Assembly (NCBI RefSeq): GCF_003417065.2
Contig: NZ_QVLT01000021.1
Span: 1-64,000, forward strand
Reading direction: 5' to 3'
DNA from: Hymenobacter lapidiphilus
GTDB taxonomy: Bacteria > Bacteroidota > Bacteroidia > Cytophagales > Hymenobacteraceae
DNA: 64,000 bases
Within the stretch, counting starts at the first letter, position 1. Each line of letters starts with the position of its first letter. Below, piece by piece: positions 15,997-25,092 of the stretch. A model generated the notes under the pieces. The model saw only the letters and a program-made list of their open reading frames with translations. It was not told where the DNA came from and searched no databases. Made by a program: the position numbers and the translations under genes.

Positions 15997-17469
15997 ATGA
16001 CCCCAGAAAACGAGTTGCTTGATGTGCTGATAGTGGGCGCGGGCCTGTCGGGCATTGGGGCGGCGCATGTGCTGCAGCGGCGCTGCCCCGGCAAAACCTA
16101 CCAGATTCTGGAGGCGCGCCCGGCGCTGGGTGGCACCTGGGACCTGTTCCGCTATCCGGGGGTGCGCTCCGATTCCGACATGCACACGCTGGGCTACTCG
16201 TTCAGGCCCTGGACCAACCCCAAGGCCATTGCCGACGGTCCGGCCATCCTCGACTACCTGCGCGAAACGGCCGAAGAAGGTGGTATTACCCGGCACATTC
16301 GGTTCGGCCATAAGGTGCTGAGTGCCGCCTGGTCGAGTGCGGACGCCTGCTGGACCGTGGCGGTTGAGCACAACGGGCAGCAACAGAGCCTAAAGGCGCG
16401 GTTTCTGTACGCCTGCAGCGGCTACTACGATTATGAGCAGGCCCACCGACCCGAATTTGCCGGCGAAGCCGACTTCCGGGGCCGCATTGTGCAGCCCCAG
16501 TTCTGGCCCGAAAACCTGAACTACGACGGCCAGCGGGTGGTAGTGCTGGGCAGCGGGGCTACGGCCGTTACCCTGGTTCCTACCATGGCAAAAGTGGCTG
16601 CCCACGTTACCATGCTGCAACGTTCCCCTTCGTTTGTGGTCAGCCAGCCTTCCGAAGATAAGCTGGCCAACTGGCTCCGGCGGTGGTTGCCCGGCGGCCT
16701 CGCCCACCGGCTTACGCGCTGGAAAAACGTGCTGCTGGGCATTGTGCAGTATGCCGTTGCCCGGGGCCGGCCCGCGCTGGTTAAGCAGCAGCTCGTGCGC
16801 CTGGCAGCCCGTCAGCTCGGCCCCGACTACGATGTAGCCACCCATTTTACGCCGCGCTACAACCCCTGGGACCAGCGCATCTGCCTAGTGCCCGACGGCG
16901 ACCTGTTCCGGGCCATCCGCAAGGGCAGGGCCGCGGTGGTCACCGACGAGGTGGAGCGGTTTACGCCCGGCGGCCTGCGGCTGAAATCGGGGCGGGAGTT
17001 GCCCGCCGATTTGGTGGTACTGGCCACCGGGCTCAAAATCAAGCTGCTGGGCGGCATTAAGCTCACCGTTGATGGCCAGCCGGTGCAGCCATCGGAAACC
17101 CTTAGCTACCGGGGCATGATGCTGAGCGGCGTGCCCAATCTGCTGATGGCGTTCGGCTACACCAACGCCTCCTGGACGCTTAAAGTAGACCTGACGGCCA
17201 ACTACTTTTGCCGCCTGCTGCGCTACCTCGACCGCCACCAGCTGGCCATTGCCGTACCGCGCCGCCCCAACGACCTGCTGGCCCGGCCGCTGCTCGATTT
17301 CTCGTCGGGCTACGTGCAACGGGCTACCGGCGAGCTGCCCCAACAGGGCTCCCGCCGCCCTTGGTTTGTCCATCAGAACTACCTCAAAGACCTGCTCAAT
17401 ATCCGCTACACCCGCATCAACGACGGCACGCTGCAAATAGGACCAGCCGGGCGAATGCCGGGCACTTAG
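15997..17469 (+). CDS. Flavin-containing monooxygenase, Baeyer-Villiger-like
   Basis: 490 aa. FAD-binding GAGLSGIG at 14-21, the RYPGVRSDSDMHTLGY segment typical of EtaA-type Baeyer-Villiger enzymes, and the NADPH site VVVLGSGATA at 181-190. The diagnostic fingerprint FxGxxxHxxxWP is at 160-171 but reads FRGRIVQPQFWP, with Gln166 in place of the conserved histidine (codon CAG). Known members insert oxygen next to ketones or oxidise S and N, using NADPH and O2. The Gln may change specificity or coupling. Its gene stands alone between repeats. Confidence 0.9.
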   Translation: MTPENELLDVLIVGAGLSGIGAAHVLQRRCPGKTYQILEARPALGGTWDLFRYPGVRSDSDMHTLGYSFRPWTNPKAIADGPAILDYLRETAEEGGITRHIRFGHKVLSAAWSSADACWTVAVEHNGQQQSLKARFLYACSGYYDYEQAHRPEFAGEADFRGRIVQPQFWPENLNYDGQRVVVLGSGATAVTLVPTMAKVAAHVTMLQRSPSFVVSQPSEDKLANWLRRWLPGGLAHRLTRWKNVLLGIVQYAVARGRPALVKQQLVRLAARQLGPDYDVATHFTPRYNPWDQRICLVPDGDLFRAIRKGRAAVVTDEVERFTPGGLRLKSGRELPADLVVLATGLKIKLLGGIKLTVDGQPVQPSETLSYRGMMLSGVPNLLMAFGYTNASWTLKVDLTANYFCRLLRYLDRHQLAIAVPRRPNDLLARPLLDFSSGYVQRATGELPQQGSRRPWFVHQNYLKDLLNIRYTRINDGTLQIGPAGRMPGT

Positions 17470-17487
17470 CGCTTAACTGAAGACCTT

Positions 17488-17645
17488 GAAGCTGTTTAGA
17501 AAGTCAAAAGAACATCATGCTGAACGTAGCCGGAGGCGCAGTCGAAGCATCACTACCGCTTCTTTGAATTACTACTACAACGAAGCGGTAGAGATGCTTC
17601 GGCTGCGCTCAGCATGACCGGTCGTTTGACTTTCTAAACAGCTTC
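17488..17645. repeat. Nested palindrome: 21-bp perfect outer arms around a TCATGCTGA-type hairpin
   Basis: The outer arms GAAGCTGTTTAGAAAGTCAAA (17488-17508) and its exact complement (17625-17645) enclose a second inverted repeat (about 17515-17618) of the family also seen at 33498 and 59347. The outer arm sequence recurs at 20864-20940 and once at 15818. Confidence 0.85.
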
Positions 17646-17682
17646 CTTTTACCAAAGAACTTCCCCTCTTAGAAAACCCAAC

Positions 17683-18639
17683 ATGAAGCTTCTCAAAACT
17701 ACTGCCTACTCGATTCTGGCCCTGGGCGGCGCAACGCTGGGCGGGCTGGTGCTGTTTACGCATCGCACGGCCCGCAAGGTGCGGGCGGCGCTGCCGCCCA
17801 GCGGCTCGTTCGTGGATTTGCCCGGTGGGCGGCTGCACGTGCGCGAGCAGGGCGCGGGGCCGGTACTGCTGCTGGTGCATGGGCTGGGCGGTCAGATGGG
17901 CCAGTTCACGTACCGGGTGGTAGAAAAGCTGGCGGCCGACTATCGGGTGGTGGTGGTCGACAGGCCGGGCTCGGGCTACTCGCAGCGGCCCGCCAGCGCC
18001 GATTTGCTTAGCCAGGCCAACACGCTGGCGGCCCTGATTGACAAGCTGGACCTGGGCCGGCCGCTGGTAGTGGGCCACTCGATGGGTGGTGCCGTGGCGC
18101 TGGCGCTGGCCCTCAACCACCCCAGCCGCGTGGCGGGCCTGGCCCTGGTTGCGCCGCTGTCGGCGCTGCCCGAAACGGTGCCGCCCATGTTTCAGCGACT
18201 GATGATTCCGTCGCGCTGGCAGCGGCAGCTCGTCGCCTGGACGGTGGCCACGCCGCTTTCCATGCGCCGCAGCCCGCAGGTAATGAAGGTCCTGTTCGGA
18301 CCCGAAACTCCGCCCCACGACTATGCCACCAAAGCGGGCGGTATGCTCAGCCTGCAGCCCGCCCAGTTTCTGGCAACCATTGCCGATCTGGAAGCCCTGC
18401 CCACCTATCTGCCCACCCTCACGGCCCGCCTGCCCGAGCTACAGCTGCCCGTGCGCGTGCTATACGGCCGCCACGATGCCGTGCTCGACTGGACCACCAA
18501 CGGCCAGGCACTGGTCGGGAGCGTACGCGGCGCCACCCTGCAGCTGGTTGAGGGCGGCCACATGCTACCCATTACCCAGCCCGATCTGGTAGCCCGTTTT
18601 GTGCGTGGCGAAGTAGTGGGAGAAGAAATAGCGGGGTAA
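17683..18639 (+). CDS. Alpha/beta hydrolase with N-terminal membrane anchor
   Basis: 318 aa. A hydrophobic helix at 7-26 is followed by a short basic linker, suggesting an N-terminal anchor rather than a cleaved signal. Oxyanion region VHGLGGQMGQF at 65-75, nucleophile S133 in GHSMGG, acid Asp in YGRHDAVLDW and base His in EGGHMLP. The substrate is unknown; similar anchored hydrolases act on lipids or esters. Confidence 0.85.
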   Translation: MKLLKTTAYSILALGGATLGGLVLFTHRTARKVRAALPPSGSFVDLPGGRLHVREQGAGPVLLLVHGLGGQMGQFTYRVVEKLAADYRVVVVDRPGSGYSQRPASADLLSQANTLAALIDKLDLGRPLVVGHSMGGAVALALALNHPSRVAGLALVAPLSALPETVPPMFQRLMIPSRWQRQLVAWTVATPLSMRRSPQVMKVLFGPETPPHDYATKAGGMLSLQPAQFLATIADLEALPTYLPTLTARLPELQLPVRVLYGRHDAVLDWTTNGQALVGSVRGATLQLVEGGHMLPITQPDLVARFVRGEVVGEEIAG

Positions 18640-18662
18640 ATATCAGGCTGGCGCCGCCGCCC

Positions 18663-19082
18663 TCACTGCCCCCAAATCAGCACCAGCGTACCGAGGACTA
18701 TCAGGCCCGCACCGATGCCGGTGTGCAGCGTCAGCTTCTCTCCCAGAAACAGCACCGAGAGCCCAATGGCCAGCGCCACGCTCAGCTTATCGACCGGCGC
18801 AACCTGGGATACTTTACCCAATTGCAGCGCCCGAAAATAGAACAGCCACGAAAGCCCCGTTGCCACGCCCGAGAACCCCAGAAACAGCCAGTTGGTGCGG
18901 GTGAGGCTATAAACACCCTCCAGGCCGCCCCGAAAATATACGATACCCCAGGCCAGCACCAACACCACGGCCGTGCGTATGGCCGTGGCCAGGTTAGAGT
19001 CGACGCCCCTGATACCGACTTTAGCCAGCACCGCCGTAAGGGCGGCAAAGAGGGCTGAGAGGAGCGCGTAAATCCACCACAT
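18663..19082 (-). CDS. EamA-family small multidrug/metabolite transporter
   Basis: 139 aa from MWWIYALLSAL. Five hydrophobic helices form one EamA repeat; the hallmark end is FLGEKLTLHTGIGAGLIVLGTLVLIW. One-repeat members work as dimers and export small metabolites. The upstream 48-codon extension has no membrane character and is rejected. It is convergent with the hydrolase gene, 23 bases apart. Confidence 0.85.
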   Translation of the reverse strand: MWWIYALLSALFAALTAVLAKVGIRGVDSNLATAIRTAVVLVLAWGIVYFRGGLEGVYSLTRTNWLFLGFSGVATGLSWLFYFRALQLGKVSQVAPVDKLSVALAIGLSVLFLGEKLTLHTGIGAGLIVLGTLVLIWGQ

Positions 19083-19229
19083 ATGCAAGCAGGTGAAATG
19101 GTGATGAGATAAGGAAGGCTTTCCCGGGTGCTTCGGCAGCGCCTGTGGGCTGACTTTGGCCTGGTGTAATATAATCAGGCTCCGGAGGGCACACGACTTG
19201 CCCGCCGGCACCGCCGCCGCAACCATTCA

Positions 19230-19952
19230 CTATCGCCCCCGCACCTGCCGCCACCACCTCCGAAGCTGGACCAGATAGGGCGAGAAAAGCACGTACAGAC
19301 TAGCCACCCAGCCCACCGAGCAGAACCAGCCAGCCAGCACATCGGACGGAAAGTGTACGCCCAGATACATGCGCGAGAGGCCCACGCCCAGCGCGAACAG
19401 GGTACCCAGCACCACGGCCGGCCAGCGCCAGGGCGTATGCCACACCAGAAATGCCACTGCGGCGGCCAGTGCCGCCGAGCCCATGGCGTGCCCGCTCGGA
19501 AAGCTGTAGAATCCTTCTGGCGCAATCGACTCCCAGAGGGCCGGCCGGGCCCGCCCGAACAGCAGCTTGGCCGCTATATTGAGCGCCATTGCCCCGCCCA
19601 CCGCTAGGGCAAAAAACCAGGCCGCCGACCACTGCCGCCGCCACAGCAGCAGCCCCCCGATACCCAGGCTCACAACGGTCATGATGCTGGTTCCGCCGAC
19701 CCGGGAAAAGAACAGCGCCAGCTGGTCGGGGCCGGGAGCCTGACGGGCATGCAGCCACTCCAAAATAGACTGGTCGCCGACGAAACCGCCACTCTCCCAG
19801 ATATCTTCGGCCACGTTCAAAAATATCAGCCACGGTACGGCTATGCCCAACAGCAACACCCCCACCAGGTGGCCGTGGCCGTGCAAGCCCCGGTACAATG
19901 CGGCCAGTAACTCACGGGTAAACCGGTAAAGCGCTACCAGCAGCTGTTTCAT
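19230..19952 (-). CDS. PAP2-superfamily phosphatase
   Basis: 240 aa, about six membrane helices. The three PAP2 motifs are intact: KLLFGRARP, FPSGHAMG and SRMYLGVHFPSDVLAG, with the catalytic His and Asp. Typical substrates are undecaprenyl or phosphatidic acid phosphates on the outer face of the inner membrane. A second, secreted-looking PAP2 gene follows upstream on the same strand 58 bases away. A TATCTTCC sequence lies three bases before the ATG. Confidence 0.88.
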   Translation of the reverse strand: MKQLLVALYRFTRELLAALYRGLHGHGHLVGVLLLGIAVPWLIFLNVAEDIWESGGFVGDQSILEWLHARQAPGPDQLALFFSRVGGTSIMTVVSLGIGGLLLWRRQWSAAWFFALAVGGAMALNIAAKLLFGRARPALWESIAPEGFYSFPSGHAMGSAALAAAVAFLVWHTPWRWPAVVLGTLFALGVGLSRMYLGVHFPSDVLAGWFCSVGWVASLYVLFSPYLVQLRRWWRQVRGR

Positions 19953-20010
19953 GCAGGAAGATAATGTGGCGGCTGAAAGCCCACCTTACAATGCGTAGTA
20001 AAGCTGGGCG

Positions 20011-20817
20011 CTACCGGCGGGGCCGCCACACCAGCCCCAGGCCCATGCCACCACCGGGCACATAGGTGGGCGAGAAGCTGGTTTCACGCAGAAGCCGGGG
20101 CTGGCGGCCCCAGCGGTTGCGGTGCGTGAGGTAAGCCAGGTGGGCCGATAAAATACCGAAGCCGGCACCGGCTACCACGTCGCTCTGCCAGTGCTTGTCG
20201 TTGATCATGCGCAGGGCCGCCACGCTCGTGGCAATAGTATAGGCCCCCACGCCGTACCATTGGCTTTTGTCGCGAAACTCGGTGTGTACAATGCTGGCCG
20301 CCAGAAACGCCTGCGCCGTGTGCCCCGACGGAAACGAGAGATTATCGGAGCCGTTGGGCCGGGTTTCGCGGCTCAGGCTCTTCACCGCAAACACGCTGGC
20401 CAGCATAATAGCCTCGGCTTTGGCAATAACCAGCAGCGTATTGATGCGGTCGGAGCGCGACTCTACCCCAGCCAGTGCCACCACGCCCAGCTCGGCATAC
20501 GGCACAAAAAGCAGCGCATCATCAAACCTGGTACTTACCGGCCGGAACTGTTGCCGGACGAACGTGCGGGCGTCGCGGTTGACGCCCGCGTTACCCTGCG
20601 CCGTAATGGCCCCGTAGCCAATAAGTACGGCCGGCACGATAGTGGCCCGTACCAGCTTACCCTTGTACCAGGGCTTTTTGGCAGCTCCGGCCGGGGTCTG
20701 GTACTTGTTGATAGTGGTATCGGTGGGGGTGGCCAGCGGCACCTGGGCCCCGGCCGGCAGTGCGGCGCTACCCAGCGAGAAGGCCAGCACCAGACGGAAT
20801 AAGAACGATTTAAGCAC
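20011..20817 (-). CDS. PAP2-superfamily phosphatase with signal peptide
   Basis: 268 aa, apparently started by GTG (no ATG in the leader). Residues 1-24 form a signal peptide ending PAGAQ. PAP2 motifs: KSLSRETRPNG, FPSGHTAQAF and RMINDKHWQSDVVAG. The domain is less hydrophobic than in its neighbour, and the C-terminal part (RETSFSPTYVPGGGMGLGL) is beta-like as in outer-membrane-associated PAP2 proteins of Bacteroidota. Lipid A or undecaprenyl phosphate are possible substrates. Confidence 0.85.
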   Translation of the reverse strand: MLKSFLFRLVLAFSLGSAALPAGAQVPLATPTDTTINKYQTPAGAAKKPWYKGKLVRATIVPAVLIGYGAITAQGNAGVNRDARTFVRQQFRPVSTRFDDALLFVPYAELGVVALAGVESRSDRINTLLVIAKAEAIMLASVFAVKSLSRETRPNGSDNLSFPSGHTAQAFLAASIVHTEFRDKSQWYGVGAYTIATSVAALRMINDKHWQSDVVAGAGFGILSAHLAYLTHRNRWGRQPRLLRETSFSPTYVPGGGMGLGLVWRPRR

Positions 20818-20863
20818 CGGATAAGAACAGCTAAGTGAATGGATAAAACCGGAGTGAGCTACT

Positions 20864-20940
20864 GAAGCTGTTTGGAAAGTCGGCAGCTATAAACAGAACG
20901 TCAGATGCAGCTTGACACTCTTTGGACTTTCTAAACAGCC
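20864..20940. repeat. 77-bp inverted repeat with GAAGCTGTTT ends
   Basis: Left arm GAAGCTGTTTGGAAAGTC and right arm GACTTTCTAAACAGCC pair with few mismatches. These are the outer arms of the nested element at 17488. Confidence 0.75.
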
Positions 20941-21030
20941 AGGCTGATTTTCGGGCAAGGTAGCCGCAAATTCTGTCGGGAATCTGACGCTTTTCCTGCT
21001 GCCCGGCTCCTGCCCGATGGGCACACCAGC

Positions 21031-21921
21031 TCAGCTCAGAAACATTACAATACGGGCCAATACGGCCGGCTCGCGCATGATGCGGTTGTGGCCCAGGCCG
21101 CTGGTAGCCCCGAATTCCAGGTCGGGCCAGGCGGCGGCCAGCTCCCGGGCCTCGGCAAACGGAATACTCTCGTCGTGTTCGTCGTGCAGCAACAGGGCCC
21201 GCCCCACCGGAAAAACCGGCCCGGCCTGCGTCAGGCTGAAGCTCTCGGCGTCGCGGCCGTGCTGCTCGCGGATATAGCGGCTCATGCGCGCCAGCACGGC
21301 CGGCGGCAGGCCCAGCATATCGGCGAAACGGCGGGCCACGGCGGGCGTACTGCCGGGCACGGCCAGCAGCACCAGCCGCGGCAGCCCCCCGCCCGTAGCG
21401 GCATTGAAGTGCACCGGCCCGCCCACCACCGTGGCCCCGCCCAGCGAGTGGGCCACCACGGCGTGCAGGGGGCCGAGCGTATCGGCCACGGCCTGCACGG
21501 CCCGCACGTAGGCCGGTAGCGTCAGGCGGCGCCCCTCGGAGGCGCCGTGGGCCGGCGCATCGAGTGCCACTACCCGGTAGTCGGCCGCCACCAGCGCCCG
21601 CACCAGCACGCCCCAAAAACTGGCCCGATGCTCCCAGCCATGCACCAGCAGCACCATGCGCGCGCCGGCCGAATTCCACTCGTAGGCCGCCAGCGCGCCG
21701 GTTGGGCCGGGCACTGCAAACCGGTGGGCATCGGCCAGGACGGCAGCTTCCCAGGCTTTTTCGGGCAGGCGGCGGGGGGTGGTAAACAGCCGCCAGGCCG
21801 CCCGGAAGGCCCATTCGGTGGAAATAGCGGCCAGCAGCCGGAACTGCAGGCGCAACAGCTTTACGCCGGGCGGCAAAATGGGGGCGGCGACGGACTGGGG
21901 CGGTGTGCTAAGCATTGTCAT
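21031..21921 (-). CDS. Alpha/beta hydrolase
   Basis: 296 aa. VLLVHGWEHRASFW (oxyanion loop), ALDAPAHGASEG, nucleophile Ser in AHSLGG, acid in LHDEHDESIPF and base His in TSGLGHNRIM. No signal peptide. The start MTMLSTPP is chosen because upstream codons read through a GC-rich leader; a GATATTTG sequence ends six bases before it. Substrate not predictable. Confidence 0.85.
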   Translation of the reverse strand: MTMLSTPPQSVAAPILPPGVKLLRLQFRLLAAISTEWAFRAAWRLFTTPRRLPEKAWEAAVLADAHRFAVPGPTGALAAYEWNSAGARMVLLVHGWEHRASFWGVLVRALVAADYRVVALDAPAHGASEGRRLTLPAYVRAVQAVADTLGPLHAVVAHSLGGATVVGGPVHFNAATGGGLPRLVLLAVPGSTPAVARRFADMLGLPPAVLARMSRYIREQHGRDAESFSLTQAGPVFPVGRALLLHDEHDESIPFAEARELAAAWPDLEFGATSGLGHNRIMREPAVLARIVMFLS

Positions 21922-22004
21922 GGCTGCAAATATCCGGCTTTTCGCCGGGTCGGGCCGGCAACCGCCCACGCCGGGCCGGTTGCGGTGGGGCGGGTAGCAA
22001 AAAA

Positions 22005-22077
22005 GCCCGCTGATAATCAAACCTTCGTCGTTTTGCCTTGGTTTGAGTTGCCATTACCTGAGGCAGCGGGCTATTTT
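22005..22077. other. Two-stem hairpin between divergent genes; candidate small RNA or terminator
   Basis: Outer stem GCCCGCTG (22005-22012) / CAGCGGGC (22064-22071), inner stem TCAAACC (22017-22023) / GGTTTGA (22040-22046). The structure is flanked by a T-rich run on both strands (TATTTTT on plus; six T on minus). It lies between two divergent genes, where a plain terminator has no obvious job. Confidence 0.4.
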
Positions 22078-22143
22078 TGGCCGTTATCCAATCCTTATTG
22101 GTTCGCGCTATGATTTCCCCGTCGTCTCGTTCGATGGGCTCCC

Positions 22144-22620
22144 GTGGTTTCTATACTGTTATATTTTCATGATATCCGCGTCCAGTACGCCCCGCCCGTG
22201 GCCCTGCTGCGCCTGCAGTTTCGCCGGCCTCCGGCTAATCTGGCCTCGTTCCAGCGTAGCCTGGGGGCGGTGGCGCAGCTGGTCGAGCAGCACACGGTGG
22301 CCGAAAGCCTTATCGATTTGCACGGCTTGCCCGACCTGACCATCGGCCAGCAGCTGTGGTTGCTGGCGCAGTGGCTACCGCGGGTAGCGGTGGCGGCGGT
22401 GCAGCACGTCGCCTTCATCATCCCTGAAAATAGCCTCTATAACCAGATGACGGTGGAGGCCCTGCACCGGGCCACGCGGCATCTGTTCCACTGCGAGGTG
22501 CAGTTTTTCCACCATTCGGCCGCCGCCCTCGACTGGCTGCTCAGCTTCCAGAACCCAGCCGCCCAAGCGGCGCTGGAGCAGGAATGGGCCAGCGCCGACG
22601 TGCTGCTTCCGGCCGGGTAA
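22144..22620 (+). CDS. Conserved hypothetical protein, GTG start
   Basis: 158 aa. An in-frame stop at 22111 and no ATG leave GTG at 22144 as the best start. The protein is soluble, with alternating helices and strands (VAAVQHVAFIIPENSLYNQM). Its size and layout recall the unknown protein at 44374; both could be STAS/SpoIIAA-type folds, but no signature residue supports that. It precedes pgi by 84 bases. Confidence 0.6.
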   Translation: MVSILLYFHDIRVQYAPPVALLRLQFRRPPANLASFQRSLGAVAQLVEQHTVAESLIDLHGLPDLTIGQQLWLLAQWLPRVAVAAVQHVAFIIPENSLYNQMTVEALHRATRHLFHCEVQFFHHSAAALDWLLSFQNPAAQAALEQEWASADVLLPAG

Positions 22621-22631
22621 GCTGGCTTCTT

Positions 22632-22639
22632 TACCTTTG
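22632..22639 (+). promoter_or_regulatory. -7 promoter box upstream of pgi
   Basis: TACCTTTG, full TAnnTTTG match, just after the stop codon of the preceding gene. Expected leader about 60 bases before the pgi ATG. Confidence 0.45.
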
Positions 22640-22704
22640 CTATCTTCCTGGCCGGCCCACCAGCCAGCCCGCGTACCTATGTTCCGCCCGCTTATTCTCT
22701 CCCG

Positions 22705-24422
22705 ATGACTCCTTCCGCTATTGCCCCCCAAACCCTGCTGCTTGGCCCGTTTCAGCCTGCTGCCGAGGCCCAGCTCACCCGCTTCAAGGCGCAGAATTTC
22801 ACAACCGGCTTCTGGCAGAAACAGTCCGATTTATGGGTCTCCGACGCTGAGGGGCAGCAAAGTATCCGCAGTTTCATGGGCTGGCTACGGGTGGTAGACG
22901 AGATGCTGCCCGCCGTGTCCGAAATAGAGCAGTTTGTGCAGGACGTGAAGCAGGCCGGCTTCCGCCACGTGGTGGTAATGGGCATGGGCGGCAGCTCGAT
23001 GACGCCCATTGTGCTGCGCCAAGCGTTCGGGCAGCTGGCCGGCGGCCTGCCATTGTCGGTGCTCGACACCACCAACCCCGGCTCAGTGCGCGAGATTGAA
23101 GAGGCCGTGCCGCTGGCCGAAACGCTGTTTGTAGTAGCCTCCAAATCGGGCACCACGGCCGAGCCGCTGGCGTTCGGCGACTACTTCTACGCCCGGATGC
23201 AGGAGCTGAAGGGCGACAAGGCCGGCGAGAATTTCGTGGCCATCACCGACCCCGGCTCGCAGTTCGTAACGCAGGCTACGGCGCAGAAATACCGCCGCAT
23301 CTTCCTCAACTTCGCCGATGTGGGCGGCCGCTTCTCGGCCCTCTCCTACTTCGGCCTGGTGCCCGCCGCCCTGCTAGGTATTGATATTAAAACCCTGCTG
23401 GAGCGCGCCCAGGCATGATGCGAGCCTGCGGAGCCGAAGGCCCGACGGAATACAACCCCGGCCTGGAGCTGGGCGCGGCCCTGGGCGTACTGGCCCGGCA
23501 GGGCCGCGACAAGCTGACGCTGGTGGTACCCGAAAACCTCTCGGATTTTGGGTTGTGGCTGGAGCAGCTCGTGGCCGAAAGCACCGGCAAGCAGGGCACC
23601 GGCATCCTGCCGCTGGCCGGCGACCCGCTCAGCGCCCCGGCCATGTACGGCTCCGACCGGGTGTTTGTACATGTGAGCTACGAAAACCAGCCCGATGAAG
23701 AAAACCGCCAAAAAGTAGCTGCCCTGCAAGCTGCCGGCCACCCCACCATCACTATTCTGCTGCGCGATGCGCTGGATTTGGGCGCCGAGTTTTTCCGCTG
23801 GGAGGTGGCCACAGCCGTAGCCAGCGCGGTGCTGGGCATCAACCCCTTCGACCAGCCCAACGTGCAGGCCGCCAAAACCGCCACCAACCGCCTCATGGAA
23901 GTGGTGGAGCAGCAGGGCCAGCTGCCCCAGACCAGCGCCCCCGTCACCTCCGAAAACGGCCTCGATTATTACGCCAGCGTAAGCGGCACCAGCGCCGAAG
24001 CCGTGCTAAAGGCCTTTTTCGGGCAGGCCAAACCCGGCGACTACCTCTGCGTGCAGGCTTACCTGATGGAAACGCCGGCCCTCAATGCTGAGCTCGATGC
24101 GCTTCGTGTCCTCGTGCAGCAGCGCCTGCACTTGGCTACGGCGGCTGGCTACGGGCCGCGCTTTCTGCATTCTACCGGCCAGTACCACAAGGGCGGCCCC
24201 GATACCGGCCTTTTTCTGCAGCTCACCACCGACCACCCCCAGGATCTGCCCCTGCCCGGCCGCCCCTACACCTTCGGCACCTTCCAGAATGCCCAGGCCG
24301 CCGGCGACCTGCAGGCCCTGCAGGACTATGGCCGCCGCACGCTACGGGTGCATCTGGGTAGCGGCAACACCGAGGCCGGCCTGGCCGAGTTGCTGAAGCG
24401 CCTGAAGCAGGTGCTGGTATAG
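22705..24422 (+). pseudogene. pgi: Glucose-6-phosphate isomerase (type fused to transaldolase elsewhere), split by a one-base frameshift
   Basis: Interconverts glucose 6-phosphate and fructose 6-phosphate. Repaired length 572 aa. Features of the Pgi part of Tal-Pgi proteins: GMGGSSMTP, LDTTNPGS, VASKSGTTAEPL, AITDPGSQFV, then RACGAEGPTEYNPGLELG, ESTGKQGTGILP and HSTGQYHKGGP. The first frame ends at 23416-23418 after LLERAQA; the second begins MMRACG at 23415. One C is missing at about 23414 (GGCATGATG for GGCCATGATG). Repair joins RAQAMMRACG, as expected from relatives. All conserved blocks are intact on both sides, so this is probably a sequencing error. The short transaldolase-type aldolase is encoded at 5.7 kb. 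Confidence 0.9.
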
Positions 24423-24442
24423 GCTGCCTGCTGCTATCAAAC

Positions 24443-24479
24443 GAAAGCGCCCTGGCTGTAGTAGCCGGGGCGCTTTTTT
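24443..24479 (+). terminator. Terminator of pgi
   Basis: Stem GAAAGCGCCCTGGCT / AGCCGGGGCGCTTTTTT around GTAGT, with six T. The hairpin core GGCTGTAGTAGCC recurs at 40405. Confidence 0.85.
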
Positions 24480-24600
24480 CTTATGGTCTTCTCAAAGTAA
24501 GCAAAGGCTTGCGGCCCGGTGTACAGTGCAGACATCCTCTCGCCTTTTTTGTCCATTCTACCCTGCGGCCTGGACTATATGGGGCTTGCGCAAAGAGACT

Positions 24601-24686
24601 GTAGCGCGAAGCTCCAGCTTCGCGCATCGTTGCTGACGGCTAACCGAATAGGTTCAACGATGCGCGAAATCGGAGCCTCGCGCTAC
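24601..24686. repeat. Inverted repeat, GTAGCGCGAAGCT family
   Basis: 32-nt arms (24601-24632, 24655-24686) with few mismatches, starting GTAGCGCGAAGCTCC on both ends. A weaker outer pairing TTGCGC / GCGCAA extends it. Confidence 0.8.
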
Positions 24687-25092
24687 ATACTCGCGCAACC
24701 TCTGTGCGTAAGTCCTGATAAATTCTTGCCGGTATGCTGAGGCGCGGTGGTCGGAAAACAGGCCCCTTTAGTACGCGTTGTCGCCAACCCCGCAATCAGG
24801 TTTAGCCTGTCTATTATCGGAGAAAAACAACTTATTAAGCATCCCTCATTCAGGCCAAACAACCCGTGATATAGGCGGCTATTCTTTCTGAGTGAAGTGC
24901 AGTAAAATTCCTTCCCCAAATAGCTCGATAGTTTGCTTTATCCACCCGCGCGTTCATCACCCATTGCTTACTATATCCAGTAATTAAATTTCTATCTTGG
25001 TCGGAGGTTTTCCCAGACCTGACTGACTTCGGGTCATAAATACTGCTTTCTTTTCGCTGTTTTGCTTCTGCTTTGTCCTGCCAGATAAGATT
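24687..25092. other. AT-richer intergenic region upstream of the sigma gene
   Basis: No gene I can support. From about 24790 to 25080 the DNA is clearly richer in A and T than the surroundings. A minus-strand open frame of weak character crosses it (ending 24850) and includes NLITGYSKQWVMNARVDKAN; it could be a gene remnant. It must also hold the sigma-factor promoter, which I could not pin down. Confidence 0.5.
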
